The notes: generated by a model from the letters alone, not told the origin. A stretch of DNA of 64,000 nt from Flavobacterium sp. SUN046 (GCF_028867965.1 NZ_JAPQNT010000014.1:1-64000); one strand, 5' to 3'; positions 53,236-62,947 are shown, counted from the stretch's first letter. Made by a program: numbers and translations.

Positions 53236-54930
53236 ATGTCTGACGATAAAAAAGTAATTTTCTCAATGCAAAAATTGAGCAAATCCTATCAAGGAAGCGA
53301 TAAACAAGTATTAAAAAACATCTATTTAAGTTTCTTTTATGGCGCTAAAATTGGAATTCTGGGATTGAATGGTTCTGGAAAATCTTCTTTATTGAAAATC
53401 ATTGCTGGAGTTGATAAAAATTACCAAGGCGATGTTGTTTTTCAACCAGGTTACACGGTTGGATATTTAGAACAAGAACCAATTTTGGACGATTCTAAAA
53501 CTGTAATCGAAATTGTAAAAGAAGGTGTGGCAGAAACAGTTGCAATTTTAGACGAATTCAATAAAATCAATGATATGTTTGGTTTGCCCGAAGTGTATGA
53601 AGATGCCGATAAAATGGACAAACTTATGGAACGCCAAGCTTTATTACAAGATAAAATTGATGCTTCTGGGGCTTGGGAATTAGATACAAAATTAGAAATA
53701 GCAATGGATGCCTTGCGCACTCCAGAAGCCGATACACCTATAAAAAATCTGTCTGGCGGTGAACGTCGCAGAGTGGCTTTATGTAGATTATTACTGCAAC
53801 AACCAGACGTTTTGTTATTAGACGAGCCAACCAATCACTTGGATGCTGAAAGTGTACTTTGGTTGGAACAACATTTAGCACAATACGCTGGAACTGTAAT
53901 TGCAGTAACACACGACAGATACTTTTTAGATAATGTAGCCGGTTGGATTTTAGAATTGGATAGAGGTGAAGGAATTCCGTGGAAAGGAAATTATTCTTCT
54001 TGGTTAGATCAAAAATCAAGCAGAATGGCTTTAGAAGAAAAAGTAGCTTCTAAACGCAGAAAAAATTTAGAACGTGAATTAGAATGGGTTCGTCAAGGTG
54101 CAAAAGGAAGACAAACCAAACAAAAAGCGCGTTTGCAGAATTACGACAAATTATTAAATGAAGATCAAAAAGCATTAGACGAAAAATTAGAAATCTATAT
54201 TCCGAATGGTCCACGATTAGGAACTAATGTAATTGAAGCTAAAGGAGTTGCAAAAGCATTTGGAGACAAATTATTATACGACGATTTGAATTTTACGCTT
54301 CCACAAGCTGGAATTGTTGGTGTTATCGGACCAAATGGTGCTGGTAAATCAACAATTTTTAGAATGATTATGGGCGAACAAGATACTGATAGCGGCGTAT
54401 TTGCAGTTGGTGAAACTGTAAAAATTGCTTATGTAGATCAAGCGCATTCTAATATTGATGTTAATAAATCTATTTGGGAAAACTTCTGTGATGGTCAAGA
54501 ATTAATTATGATGGGCGGAAGACAAGTAAATTCAAGAGCGTATTTATCACGATTTAATTTTGGTGGTAGCGAGCAAAACAAAAAAGTTTCAGCACTTTCT
54601 GGTGGTGAAAGAAACCGTTTGCATCTTGCAATGACTTTGAAAGAAGAAGGAAACGTTTTGCTATTAGATGAACCAACCAATGATTTGGATATTAATACTT
54701 TAAGAGCTTTAGAAGAAGGTTTAGAAAATTTTGCAGGTTGTGCCGTAGTAATTTCTCACGACAGATGGTTTTTGGATAGAATTTGTACGCACATTTTAGC
54801 CTTTGAAGGTGATTCTCAAGTGTACTTTTTTGAAGGCGGATTCTCTGATTATGAAGAGAATAAGAAAAAACGACTTGGCGGTGATTTAACTCCAAAACGA
54901 TTGAAATACAAAAAATTAATTAGAGGTTAA
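53236..54930 (+). CDS. ettA: Energy-dependent translational throttle protein EttA
   Basis: A 564-residue ABC-F ATPase with two nucleotide-binding domains. NBD1 has GLNGSGKSSLLK and LSGGERRRVALCRLLLQQPDVLLLDEPTNHLD; NBD2 has GPNGAGKSTIFRM and LSGGERNRLHLAMTLK. The linker contains the basic pivot GRQTKQKARLQNYDKLL. There are no membrane segments. EttA binds the ribosomal E site and gates the first peptide bond according to ADP/ATP ratio. A hairpin terminator follows. Confidence 0.95.
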   Translation: MSDDKKVIFSMQKLSKSYQGSDKQVLKNIYLSFFYGAKIGILGLNGSGKSSLLKIIAGVDKNYQGDVVFQPGYTVGYLEQEPILDDSKTVIEIVKEGVAETVAILDEFNKINDMFGLPEVYEDADKMDKLMERQALLQDKIDASGAWELDTKLEIAMDALRTPEADTPIKNLSGGERRRVALCRLLLQQPDVLLLDEPTNHLDAESVLWLEQHLAQYAGTVIAVTHDRYFLDNVAGWILELDRGEGIPWKGNYSSWLDQKSSRMALEEKVASKRRKNLERELEWVRQGAKGRQTKQKARLQNYDKLLNEDQKALDEKLEIYIPNGPRLGTNVIEAKGVAKAFGDKLLYDDLNFTLPQAGIVGVIGPNGAGKSTIFRMIMGEQDTDSGVFAVGETVKIAYVDQAHSNIDVNKSIWENFCDGQELIMMGGRQVNSRAYLSRFNFGGSEQNKKVSALSGGERNRLHLAMTLKEEGNVLLLDEPTNDLDINTLRALEEGLENFAGCAVVISHDRWFLDRICTHILAFEGDSQVYFFEGGFSDYEENKKKRLGGDLTPKRLKYKKLIRG

Positions 54931-54941
54931 AAATAAAAAAT

Positions 54942-54971
54942 AAAAATCCCAATTAAGTTTGGGATTTTTTT
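54942..54971 (+). terminator. Rho-independent terminator of ettA
   Basis: AAAAATCCCAA pairs with TTGGGATTTTT around a six-base loop, followed by T. Confidence 0.85.
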
Positions 54972-55026
54972 ACATAATTTAGTGTGATTAAAGCCCCATT
55001 TTAATTACTAATTTAAATAAAAAGGA

Positions 55027-57234
55027 TTGAAATTGTATAATAAAATAGTCCTACTAATTGCTTTACTGTTAACTCAATTTGCTTTTACACAAGAACAAGT
55101 TCGTTCTAAAAGGCAGATTGTAAGTATGTTAAATGAAGCTGGAAATTTACTCGTTAATTTAGAATGTGATAAATCATTGATTAAAGCGAAAGAAGCATTA
55201 AGTTATGCTCACTCGCTTCAAGACGATGTTTTAATGGCAAAAGCTTATAACATTATTGGTTTGAATTTTTCTGAATTTTCAGATCCTAAAACGGCTATTT
55301 TATATTATGAAAAAGGTTTAAAACATGCTAGTAAAACCAATAATGATTCTATCAAATTATGGCTTAATAATAATCTAGGTGCTGTTTATGCTTATCAAAA
55401 TGTTAACTCTGAAAAAGGAATTACATTTTATAAAAAAGGAGTTTTTTATGCTCAAAAAATTAAAGATTCAATTGAGATAACTTATTGTAAACTAAATATT
55501 TGTGGTGCCTATTTTAATGATAAAAATTATGCCAAAGGAATTCCATATTTAAAATCGGTAGAAAAATATATTTTAAAAAGTAATGAAATAGAAGCCAAAA
55601 TTTCATTGTATTCAAAACTCGGTACTTACTACAATTATAAAAATGAATTAGATAAATCAGAAAGTTATTATCTAAAAGCAATTGAAATTGGTAAACAAAA
55701 TAAATCAGAATTAGTAAATTCAACAATATGTGAAATCTACAGTGATTTTTCGGCTTTGTATAAAAAGAAAAACGATGTTAAAAAAGCACTTTATTATTCT
55801 GAATTATATAATTCTACTCAAAAAAAAATCTACAGCGAAGAGAAAACTCAAAATGTAAAAGCTGTTGAAAATCAAATTCAATTAGAAGAATATAAACGAC
55901 AAATTAACACTATCGAATCTCAAAATCATGAGCAATCTAAAGATTTAAAAGAATCTAAATTGATTGTTTTACTTTTTGTAATTATTCTTTTTATTCTGTT
56001 GTTATTGCTTTATTCGTTGTTTAAAAATAATAATTTTAGAGAACAAACTAATAGAGAATTAAAATTAGCTAACGAAGAATTAAAAAGTGCTAAGGAAAAA
56101 GCAGAAGAAGCGTCGCAGTTAAAAACGCAATTTGTGTCAACAATAAGTCATGAACTTCGAACACCACTTTATGGAGTTGTTGGAATTACCAATATTATTT
56201 TAGACGAGCATAAAGAATTGGCTAATAGTCCGCATTTGAATTCATTAAAATTTTCGGCACGTTATTTATTGTCTTTAGTAAACGATTTATTACAAATTAA
56301 TAAAATTGAAGAAAATAAAATTACTCTAGAAAACATGATTTTTAATGTATCTGACGAAATTAAAACAATCGTTGATTCACTAGAGTTTATTGCAGTTAAA
56401 AACAACAATAAATTAACAGCTGTTATTGATAAAAATATCCCTGAATTTTTAATAGGTGATAAGCTGCGACTTTCACAAATTTTCATGAATTTAGTAAGTA
56501 ACGCTTTGAAATTTACTAAAGATGGTGAAGTTATAGTTACTGCAAAACAAGATAGAATTGAAGGTACAAAACATTTTATTTATTTTAGCGTAAAAGACAA
56601 TGGTGTTGGAATTGCTATAGAAGATCAAGAAAAGATTTTTGAAAAATTTGTTCAAATAGAACGAAAAGAAGGCGATTATCAAGGAACTGGTTTAGGGTTA
56701 TCAATTGTTCAAAAATTAACCGAGCTTTTTGACAGTAAAATTAATATTGAGAGCAAAGAAAATGTTGGTACCGAATTTTCTTTTACAATTGGTTTTGAAG
56801 CTGATCCAAATAAAAAGAATGAAATAATAAACAATATTGAGGTCGATTTATCATCCAACCATTTGTATAAAATTTTAGTTGTTGAGGATAACAAAATAAA
56901 TCAAATAGTAACCCGAAAAATATTAGAAAGTAATAATTTTAAATGTGTAATTCTAGAAGACGGTTATGCTGCTCTAAATTTATTAGAAAAAGAAACATTT
57001 GATGTCATTTTAATGGATATTAATATGCCAATTATCAACGGTTTCGATACTACCAAACTAATCAGAAAAAAAGGATTTACTACGCCAGTTATAGCATTAA
57101 CAGCCTTTGATAAACAAGAAATTACAGAACAAGCACTTTCATCAGGAATGAATGATATTATTATTAAACCATTCGAACAAGCTAAATTATTTCAAGTAAT
57201 TAATAATCTTATAAACAAAAAAAACGTTGATTAA
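55027..57234 (+). CDS. TPR hybrid sensor histidine kinase with receiver domain
   Basis: A 735-residue sensor. It has a signal peptide to about FTQ (residue 22), then TPR-like helical repeats in the periplasm (about 35-285), a coiled segment, and a membrane segment (about 310-328). The HisKA domain has phospho-acceptor H375 in TISHELRTPLYG, and the HATPase domain has N and G boxes (DNGVGI, GTGLGLSIVQKL). The C-terminal receiver domain has D664 in LMDINMP. No DNA-binding output, so it may relay phosphate to a separate protein. No ATG fits; the start is TTG at 55027. Its stop codon overlaps that of the convergent helicase by three bases. Confidence 0.9.
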   Translation: MKLYNKIVLLIALLLTQFAFTQEQVRSKRQIVSMLNEAGNLLVNLECDKSLIKAKEALSYAHSLQDDVLMAKAYNIIGLNFSEFSDPKTAILYYEKGLKHASKTNNDSIKLWLNNNLGAVYAYQNVNSEKGITFYKKGVFYAQKIKDSIEITYCKLNICGAYFNDKNYAKGIPYLKSVEKYILKSNEIEAKISLYSKLGTYYNYKNELDKSESYYLKAIEIGKQNKSELVNSTICEIYSDFSALYKKKNDVKKALYYSELYNSTQKKIYSEEKTQNVKAVENQIQLEEYKRQINTIESQNHEQSKDLKESKLIVLLFVIILFILLLLLYSLFKNNNFREQTNRELKLANEELKSAKEKAEEASQLKTQFVSTISHELRTPLYGVVGITNIILDEHKELANSPHLNSLKFSARYLLSLVNDLLQINKIEENKITLENMIFNVSDEIKTIVDSLEFIAVKNNNKLTAVIDKNIPEFLIGDKLRLSQIFMNLVSNALKFTKDGEVIVTAKQDRIEGTKHFIYFSVKDNGVGIAIEDQEKIFEKFVQIERKEGDYQGTGLGLSIVQKLTELFDSKINIESKENVGTEFSFTIGFEADPNKKNEIINNIEVDLSSNHLYKILVVEDNKINQIVTRKILESNNFKCVILEDGYAALNLLEKETFDVILMDINMPIINGFDTTKLIRKKGFTTPVIALTAFDKQEITEQALSSGMNDIIIKPFEQAKLFQVINNLINKKNVD

Positions 57235-58481
57235 TACCAACGTTTCTTGTTCTTTTTAGAAGCATCCGATTTTCTTGAATTTGCAGATTCGGGTTTCTTT
57301 TTATTTCTCAAATCAGGTTTTGCATCCGGATTAGGTTCTTCATCTGTGTACGGATAAGGATGTTCTTTTTCAACTTTCACATTGATTTTAATCAGTTTTT
57401 CAATGTCTTTCCAATACGGTTGTTCGTCTTTGGCGCAAAACGAAATTGCTAAACCAGTATTTCCAGCACGACCAGTTCTTCCAATACGGTGAACATAAGT
57501 TTCTGAAATATTCGGAATATCAAAGTTAATTACATAAGGTAAACTTTCAATATCAATACCACGAGCAGCAATATCTGTAGCGACTAAAACTGAAATTTCT
57601 TTATTTTTAAAAGCATCCAAAACACGTTGTCTAGCATTTTGAGATTTATCGCCGTGAATAGCTTCAGCAGTAACATTATTTTTCTTCAAAGCTTTAACAA
57701 CATTATCTGCACCATGTTTAGTTCGAGTAAAAACCAAAACATTTTCGATTTTATCGTTTCTAATAATATGATACAATAGTTTTCGTTTGTCTTCTTTTCC
57801 AACAAAATAAACTTTCTGATTTACTTTTTCTGCCGTTGAAGAAACAGGATCAACCGAAACATATTTAGGTTTGGTCAAAAATGTATCAGCCAATTCACGA
57901 ATAGCCATTGGCATTGTAGCCGAAAATAAAAGCGTTTGACGGTTATCAGGCGTAAGTTTTACAATTTTCTTAACGTCGTTTATAAATCCCATGTCTAGCA
58001 TTTGATCGGCTTCATCGAGCACAAGAAAATGCAAATGATCTAAATCTATAAATCCTTGTTTGTGTAAATCTAAAAGTCGTCCTGGAGTTGCAATTAATAT
58101 ATCAATTCCTTTTTTCAATTGATCTACTTGTGGCACTTGACTCACACCACCAAAAATAACCATCGAACGAATATTAGTATATTTTCCGTAGGTATTAAAA
58201 CTTTCGTCAATTTGAATAGCAAGTTCACGAGTAGGCGTAACCACCAAAGTTCTAATTAGTTTTCTTTTGGCCGATGAACCTACAATTCTGTGTAATGAAT
58301 TGATAATCGGAATGGCAAAAGCAGCTGTTTTTCCGGTTCCAGTTTGAGCGCAACCAACTAAATCTGTTCCTTCTAAAATAATCGGAATAGCTTGTTGCTG
58401 AATAGGAGTAGGCGATTCATAACCTTCTTCGGATAATGCCTGTTGTATATTTTTTAATAAATTTAAATCGTTGAATGTCAT
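57231..58481 (-). CDS. DEAD-box ATP-dependent RNA helicase
   Basis: A 416-residue helicase of the RhlE-like group. The motifs are Q motif ESPTPIQQQAIP, Walker A AQTGTGKTAAF, motif Ib TPGRLLDL, DEADQMLDMGF (II), SATMP (III), VLVATDIAARGIDIESL (V) and HRIGRTGRAG (VI). The short C-terminal tail is basic and low in complexity, ending KNKKRWY, as common in Bacteroidota members that act on structured rRNA or mRNA at low temperature. Its stop overlaps that of the convergent kinase. Confidence 0.94.
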   Translation of the reverse strand: MTFNDLNLLKNIQQALSEEGYESPTPIQQQAIPIILEGTDLVGCAQTGTGKTAAFAIPIINSLHRIVGSSAKRKLIRTLVVTPTRELAIQIDESFNTYGKYTNIRSMVIFGGVSQVPQVDQLKKGIDILIATPGRLLDLHKQGFIDLDHLHFLVLDEADQMLDMGFINDVKKIVKLTPDNRQTLLFSATMPMAIRELADTFLTKPKYVSVDPVSSTAEKVNQKVYFVGKEDKRKLLYHIIRNDKIENVLVFTRTKHGADNVVKALKKNNVTAEAIHGDKSQNARQRVLDAFKNKEISVLVATDIAARGIDIESLPYVINFDIPNISETYVHRIGRTGRAGNTGLAISFCAKDEQPYWKDIEKLIKINVKVEKEHPYPYTDEEPNPDAKPDLRNKKKPESANSRKSDASKKNKKRWY

Positions 58482-58651
58482 ATTGTAATTTCTTTTAGAA
58501 CTATTGGTGTTCCAAAGTTTCGGTGGTAAAGATAGGTTATATTTATTAAAGCTAAGTCCGGAACCTATTGTTGAAAGATTAAAAAATTTTAATTATTATC
58601 TCTAAATAGTTTTTATCTATTATGTTTAACTACAAAATAGTTAATATCTTA

Positions 58652-58659
58652 TAAATTTG
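58652..58659 (+). promoter_or_regulatory. Bacteroidota -7 promoter box
   Basis: TAAATTTG lies 17 bases before the ATG of the histidine kinase at 58677. A TTTA about 23 bases upstream is a weak -33 candidate. Confidence 0.5.
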
Positions 58660-58676
58660 TAACATTATATTACGTT

Positions 58677-59735
58677 ATGAATTTATTGCAGACTCAAATC
58701 AAACCATTTTTTCTTTTTACTTACACTTTTTTTTCATTATTATTAATTGGTATTATTGATTATTTAACAGGTGCACAAATTTCACCTTTATTATTATATC
58801 TTATTCCAATTTTCTTTATCGGATTACATAAAAATTCATCAAAATTACTTATTTGGATAATCTCCTTTATAGCAGCAATTATATGGTTTTTGGCTGTATA
58901 TCATTCTAGTGAATATCCATCACATATAATAGTAATATGGAATGCCTTTGTTAGATTTGTTGTATTTGTTTTATTCGGATTATTACTATTTCAATTGAAT
59001 GAAAGGTTTTTAAAACTTCAAGAGGTAAATTTAAAATTAGAAAGTCTTAATTTTGAAAAAAATAAAATAATTGGTGTAGCTGCTCATGATTTAAAAAATC
59101 CAATTGGTTCAATTGACGCTTTTGCTACATTGTTATTAGAAGATTTTGAAAATGATTATTCAGATGAAGTTCGGGAAATACTCGGATACGTAAAGCAGTT
59201 AAGTGCCAATTCATTTCATATTTTAGGAAGTTTGTTAGATGTTTCTAAAATTGAATCTGGAATTATTGAAATCAATAAAAAGAATCAGGATTACATTTCA
59301 TTTGTAAAGAAATTAATCATTTTTAACCAATTAGTTGCAAATAAAAAAAACATCAAATTAAATTTTGAATCGAATTTAGAAACTTTAAAATTTGAATTTG
59401 ATGAAAATCACTTAAGTGAAGTTGTTAATAATCTTTTAACGAATGCTATTAAATTTTCTTATTTAAATACTGAGGTTTTTATAAAACTAGATTTAATTAA
59501 TAATGAAGTTTTACGGACTACAATTATAGATAAAGGAAGAGGAATTCCTGAAAATGAACACAATAAATTATTTAAATATTTTCAAAAAACAAGTGCAACT
59601 CCAACCAATGGTGAGCTTAGTACAGGTTTAGGTTTAGCTATTTCAAAAAAAATAATTAACCAACACGACGGTAAAATAGGTTTTGAAAGTAAACTAAATG
59701 AAGGTTCAACTTTTTTTTATGATTTATATATTTAA
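58677..59735 (+). CDS. Membrane sensor histidine kinase
   Basis: A 352-residue kinase with four hydrophobic segments (about 10-28, 36-51, 57-75 and 85-107) and little periplasmic sequence, so it senses within or near the membrane. The HisKA region has H137 in VAAHDLKNPIGSID. The HATPase domain has NNLLTNAIKFS (N box), DKGRGIP (G1) and STGLGLAISKK (G2). No response regulator is adjacent: an orphan kinase. Its stop codon is directly next to that of the convergent formimidoylglutamase-like gene. Confidence 0.88.
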   Translation: MNLLQTQIKPFFLFTYTFFSLLLIGIIDYLTGAQISPLLLYLIPIFFIGLHKNSSKLLIWIISFIAAIIWFLAVYHSSEYPSHIIVIWNAFVRFVVFVLFGLLLFQLNERFLKLQEVNLKLESLNFEKNKIIGVAAHDLKNPIGSIDAFATLLLEDFENDYSDEVREILGYVKQLSANSFHILGSLLDVSKIESGIIEINKKNQDYISFVKKLIIFNQLVANKKNIKLNFESNLETLKFEFDENHLSEVVNNLLTNAIKFSYLNTEVFIKLDLINNEVLRTTIIDKGRGIPENEHNKLFKYFQKTSATPTNGELSTGLGLAISKKIINQHDGKIGFESKLNEGSTFFYDLYI

Positions 59736-60779
59736 TTACACAATATTAATCTCCGTTTTAGCCTTAATAAAATCAGTAACTAAATAACCAATTAATTTAC
59801 CAACCAGATGATTGTTTTTGTCATTATCTAGACTTGGTGCGCCTTCGCAAATGTGTATGTAAGAAGCATTTTGATGTTTGCCAAAAAAGTAAATAAATTG
59901 GCGAACTTCTTCTACTGAAAAACCACTCAAAGTCATTGCACTACACGGAATATTCGGAATAGAATCTAAGTCAATTTCAATTCCGTAATAATCGTTTTTA
60001 ATAAAATCTAACGCGAACTGCATTTCGATATTGAAATCTTTAGTGCATTTTATTTTCATACTGTCGTAAGTATTGTATAAAACACGCTCTTTAAGAGTTT
60101 TAAGTCTATCTAAAACACTTTTTGAAGTGTAACTGTGATGCAAACCAAAGATGAAATATTTTTTTAAAAATCCTTCTTCAAATGCATACGAAAATCCGTT
60201 GCCGCTATGACGACCTTCTAGAATTCTAAAATCTGAATGCGCATCAAGATTAATTGCATTTACAGGTTTTCCTTTGCCCAAAGCTGTACCTTTTATATTT
60301 CCGTAAGCATTGTTGTGACCGCCACCAATTACAATTGGAATTTTTCCAGCTTTCACAATGTTAGCAATAACATGAGAAACTTCTTTATCAATTCTAACCA
60401 CCAATTCGCTTAGTTTTTTTCGGTCTTCGGTACTGTTAAAGTCTAGATTTTGAACTAATTCCATTTCTTCGGCTACATCCAATTCTCCTAAAACTACAAT
60501 TTGAGAACCTTTGCAAAAACGATTGTGCTGAATATTAGCAATACTTTTTATAGCGCTTTCCCATGCAGTTGCTGCTCCTGGTCGTCCGTAATTAGCACGA
60601 ATGCCTATATCTTCGGGAATTCCGAGAAGTACAAACTGTTGATCGCATTTTTTTAAAAAGGTTACAATATCTTGGTCTTTTGGAATTATGACCATTTTTT
60701 CGCCAAATTTTACTTCGCCACTTCGGTGGTTGGTAATTTTAGATAAATCGGATGCTGTAAAACGAATAAGTTTTTCCAT
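59736..60779 (-). CDS. Formimidoylglutamase-like arginase-family hydrolase
   Basis: A 347-residue ureohydrolase with manganese ligands H155 (GGGHNN), D179, H181, D183 (NLDAHSD), D270 and D272 (IDLDSIP). The GGGHNN motif in place of the GGDHS of arginase fits formimidoylglutamase (HutG), which splits N-formimidoyl-glutamate to glutamate and formamide in histidine breakdown. No other hut gene is nearby, so the substrate is not certain; agmatinase-like or unknown specificity is possible. Cytoplasmic. Confidence 0.78.
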   Translation of the reverse strand: MEKLIRFTASDLSKITNHRSGEVKFGEKMVIIPKDQDIVTFLKKCDQQFVLLGIPEDIGIRANYGRPGAATAWESAIKSIANIQHNRFCKGSQIVVLGELDVAEEMELVQNLDFNSTEDRKKLSELVVRIDKEVSHVIANIVKAGKIPIVIGGGHNNAYGNIKGTALGKGKPVNAINLDAHSDFRILEGRHSGNGFSYAFEEGFLKKYFIFGLHHSYTSKSVLDRLKTLKERVLYNTYDSMKIKCTKDFNIEMQFALDFIKNDYYGIEIDLDSIPNIPCSAMTLSGFSVEEVRQFIYFFGKHQNASYIHICEGAPSLDNDKNNHLVGKLIGYLVTDFIKAKTEINIV

Positions 60780-60813
60780 GAAAAAATAAATCTTTGTCCA
60801 AAAATAATATAAT

Positions 60814-60825
60814 TATGTTAACATA
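60814..60825. promoter_or_regulatory. 12-bp perfect palindrome, possible operator
   Basis: TATGTTAACATA is a perfect palindrome in the 98-base gap between the divergent formimidoylglutamase-like and coiled-coil genes. It lies about 25 bases upstream of the -7 box at 60850, where a regulator could act. Confidence 0.35.
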
Positions 60826-60849
60826 CGTTTATAGTAGATATAATATTGT

Positions 60850-60857
60850 TAAATTTG
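60850..60857 (+). promoter_or_regulatory. Bacteroidota -7 promoter box
   Basis: TAAATTTG lies 20 bases before the ATG of the coiled-coil gene at 60878. TTTA at 60828-60831 gives a -33-like element at a spacing of 18. Confidence 0.55.
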
Positions 60858-60877
60858 TATAACATAAATTCAAAAAA

Positions 60878-61762
60878 ATGGAAAATCAAAAAAGTAATAA
60901 TTCGTTCAAAGCCATAATACTGGTGCTATCTTTATTGTTGTTAGGAAGTTTGTTTTATATTTTCAAACTTACTACTGAAACAAAAACACTTCAAACAGAG
61001 GTTGCCTCAACCAAAACCGAAAAAGAAAATGTTTTAAAAGATTTACAAGAACTAAAAGCAACTTATGATGCTGCAATTGCTGAAAACACATCAATGTCTG
61101 ACGAGTTAATTGCTGAACGTGAGAAAGTTGTTGGTTTGATGGCACAACTAGAAAAATCTAAAGGCGATGCTGCTTCAATGGCAAAATACAAACAACAATT
61201 TCTTGGTTTGCAAACTAAAATGAACAGCTTGATGCAAGAAGTTGAAGTTTTGAAAAAAGACAATGCTAAACTAACAACTAATTTAGATAGTACTAAAGTA
61301 GTTTTGGCTGATTCTAAAAATTACAATCAAGTATTGGTTGGTCAAAATGAAGAACTTTCTAAAACAGTTGAAAAAGGTTCTAAATTATCAGTTTTAAATT
61401 TAAAAACTGGTGCATACAAACTTAAAAGTTCTGGAAAACAAGTAGAAACCGATAAAGCAAGTCGTGTAGATATTTTAAAAATTAGTTTTACTATTGCTGA
61501 AAATAGTATTGCAAAATCTGGCGATAAGACGTATTATGTTCAAGTTATTGACGGAAAAAATAATGTTTTAGGTGACAAAGCAACAACTAGTTTTGGCGAT
61601 AAAACCTTAACCTATAGTTTTACATCTGTAGTGAAATATGAAAATAAAACTACCGAAGTAACTCAAGATTTACCTGGAAAAGGTTTTGAAAAAGGTACCT
61701 ATTTCGTAAATGTTTTTGATAAAGGCGAATTGGTTTCTAAATCAAGCTTTAATTTAAGATAA
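60878..61762 (+). CDS. Membrane-anchored coiled-coil protein, copy 1
   Basis: A 294-residue protein with one membrane segment (about 12-30), a long coiled coil (about 32-170, heptads of Leu/Val with Lys/Glu) and a compact beta domain (about 173-294). The domain starts VLNLKTGAYKLKSSGKQVETDKASRVDILKISF (quoted in part) and ends GTYFVNVFDKGELVSKSSF. The beta domain looks like a binding module outside the membrane. I do not recognise a named family. The next gene is a paralogue with the same plan. Confidence 0.7.
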   Translation: MENQKSNNSFKAIILVLSLLLLGSLFYIFKLTTETKTLQTEVASTKTEKENVLKDLQELKATYDAAIAENTSMSDELIAEREKVVGLMAQLEKSKGDAASMAKYKQQFLGLQTKMNSLMQEVEVLKKDNAKLTTNLDSTKVVLADSKNYNQVLVGQNEELSKTVEKGSKLSVLNLKTGAYKLKSSGKQVETDKASRVDILKISFTIAENSIAKSGDKTYYVQVIDGKNNVLGDKATTSFGDKTLTYSFTSVVKYENKTTEVTQDLPGKGFEKGTYFVNVFDKGELVSKSSFNLR

Positions 61763-61780
61763 AACAAATATAATTTTGTT

Positions 61781-61809
61781 AAAAGGCGTCCGTTATGGAT
61801 GCCTTTTTT
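61781..61809 (+). terminator. Rho-independent terminator
   Basis: AAAAGGCGTCC pairs with GGATGCCTTTT, with one G-T pair, around the loop GTTAT and followed by T. Confidence 0.85.
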
Positions 61810-61883
61810 GTTTATAACTTGTTAGTTTATCAACTACTACAAATAACTATTTTAGTTTTATTTTGTAATGTTAATTTAATAAA

Positions 61884-62906
61884 ATGAGTAGTAAGAAAAG
61901 TATATCTATTTTAATTGGAATCATCGGAATATTACTGGTGCTATTGGCAGGTAGTATTGGCTATATTTTTGGAACATCTAATTTAATTACTAACGAAAGT
62001 GTTTCTAAATCAAATGGTGTTGATGACGCCAAAGTGATGAAAGAAATAGAAGAACTAAAAGCATTATACGATTCTAAAATTGAACAAAAAACAGTTAATT
62101 ATAACGAATTACAAAATGAAAAGGCAAAAGTTGAAAATTTAGTTTTTGAATTAGAAAAAACTAAAAACAATGCCAATTCACTATTGAAATACAAAACAGA
62201 ATACAAAGCATTAGAATCAAAAATGAAAGTTTTAGTAAATGAAATTGTTGTTCTAAAAAATAAGAAAACTAGAATTTCTATTCAACCTACAAAACCATTA
62301 ATTGCAAAAACTGAAAATAAACCAAAAATCGATAATGCTGCGGCTCCAATTGTTGTAAGTGCTAAAAAAGAAGTTGCAACAGTTTATAAACCAGAACCAG
62401 TAAAACCAAAATCGGATGATTTTTTTGCTAAAAAAGAAAGTCCGAAAACTAATGTTGCAGAAGTTGTTACTAAACCAGCACAAGAAGTCAAGAAAGCTCC
62501 GACTGTTAAATTTGAAAAATTTGCAAAAGTTACTATTTCTAGCGTAAAAGTTGCTGCATATAATTTAAAATCAGATGCTAAACAAATTGAAACCAATGTC
62601 TCAAGCAAAGCTGATTTAATTAAAATACACTTTACAGTTGATGGAAATTCAGCGGCTAAAAGTGGCGAAAAAAATTATTATATTCAAATTATAAACACCA
62701 ATAATAATGTTGTTGGAAAAAGAATTACAGAATATTTTGATAATGAAACATTAACTTACAGTTTGAGTAAAAGTATAAATTACAACAATCAATCAACCGA
62801 TTGCAGTATTGATTTTCCGTACAATAAATTTGAAAAAGGCACGTACTTCATCAATATTTTTGACAGAAATGATTTAGTTGGAAAATCAAGTTTTACGCTT
62901 AAATAA
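61884..62906 (+). CDS. Membrane-anchored coiled-coil protein, copy 2
   Basis: A 340-residue paralogue of the upstream gene. It has a membrane segment (about 8-29) and a coiled coil (about 45-125). An inserted Lys/Pro/Ala/Val-rich linker (about 130-215), absent from copy 1, precedes the same C-terminal beta domain (VKVAAYNLKSDAKQIETNVSSKADLIKIHF, quoted in part; KFEKGTYFINIFDRNDLVGKSSF). The linker should lengthen the reach of the domain across the periplasm. Function unknown; a separate promoter is likely because a terminator lies between the copies. Confidence 0.7.
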   Translation: MSSKKSISILIGIIGILLVLLAGSIGYIFGTSNLITNESVSKSNGVDDAKVMKEIEELKALYDSKIEQKTVNYNELQNEKAKVENLVFELEKTKNNANSLLKYKTEYKALESKMKVLVNEIVVLKNKKTRISIQPTKPLIAKTENKPKIDNAAAPIVVSAKKEVATVYKPEPVKPKSDDFFAKKESPKTNVAEVVTKPAQEVKKAPTVKFEKFAKVTISSVKVAAYNLKSDAKQIETNVSSKADLIKIHFTVDGNSAAKSGEKNYYIQIINTNNNVVGKRITEYFDNETLTYSLSKSINYNNQSTDCSIDFPYNKFEKGTYFINIFDRNDLVGKSSFTLK

Positions 62907-62931
62907 TTATTCGTTTATATGAAACTTTGGA

Positions 62932-62947
62932 TATATTCGTATATTCG
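62932..62947 (+). promoter_or_regulatory. Direct repeat TATATTCG, possible attI-like or promoter site
   Basis: TATATTCG occurs twice in tandem with no gap, ending 3 bases before the left cassette boundary at 62951. It resembles a -7 box with one change (TAnnTTCG) and could drive the cassette, or serve as a recombinase-binding direct repeat. Confidence 0.3.
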
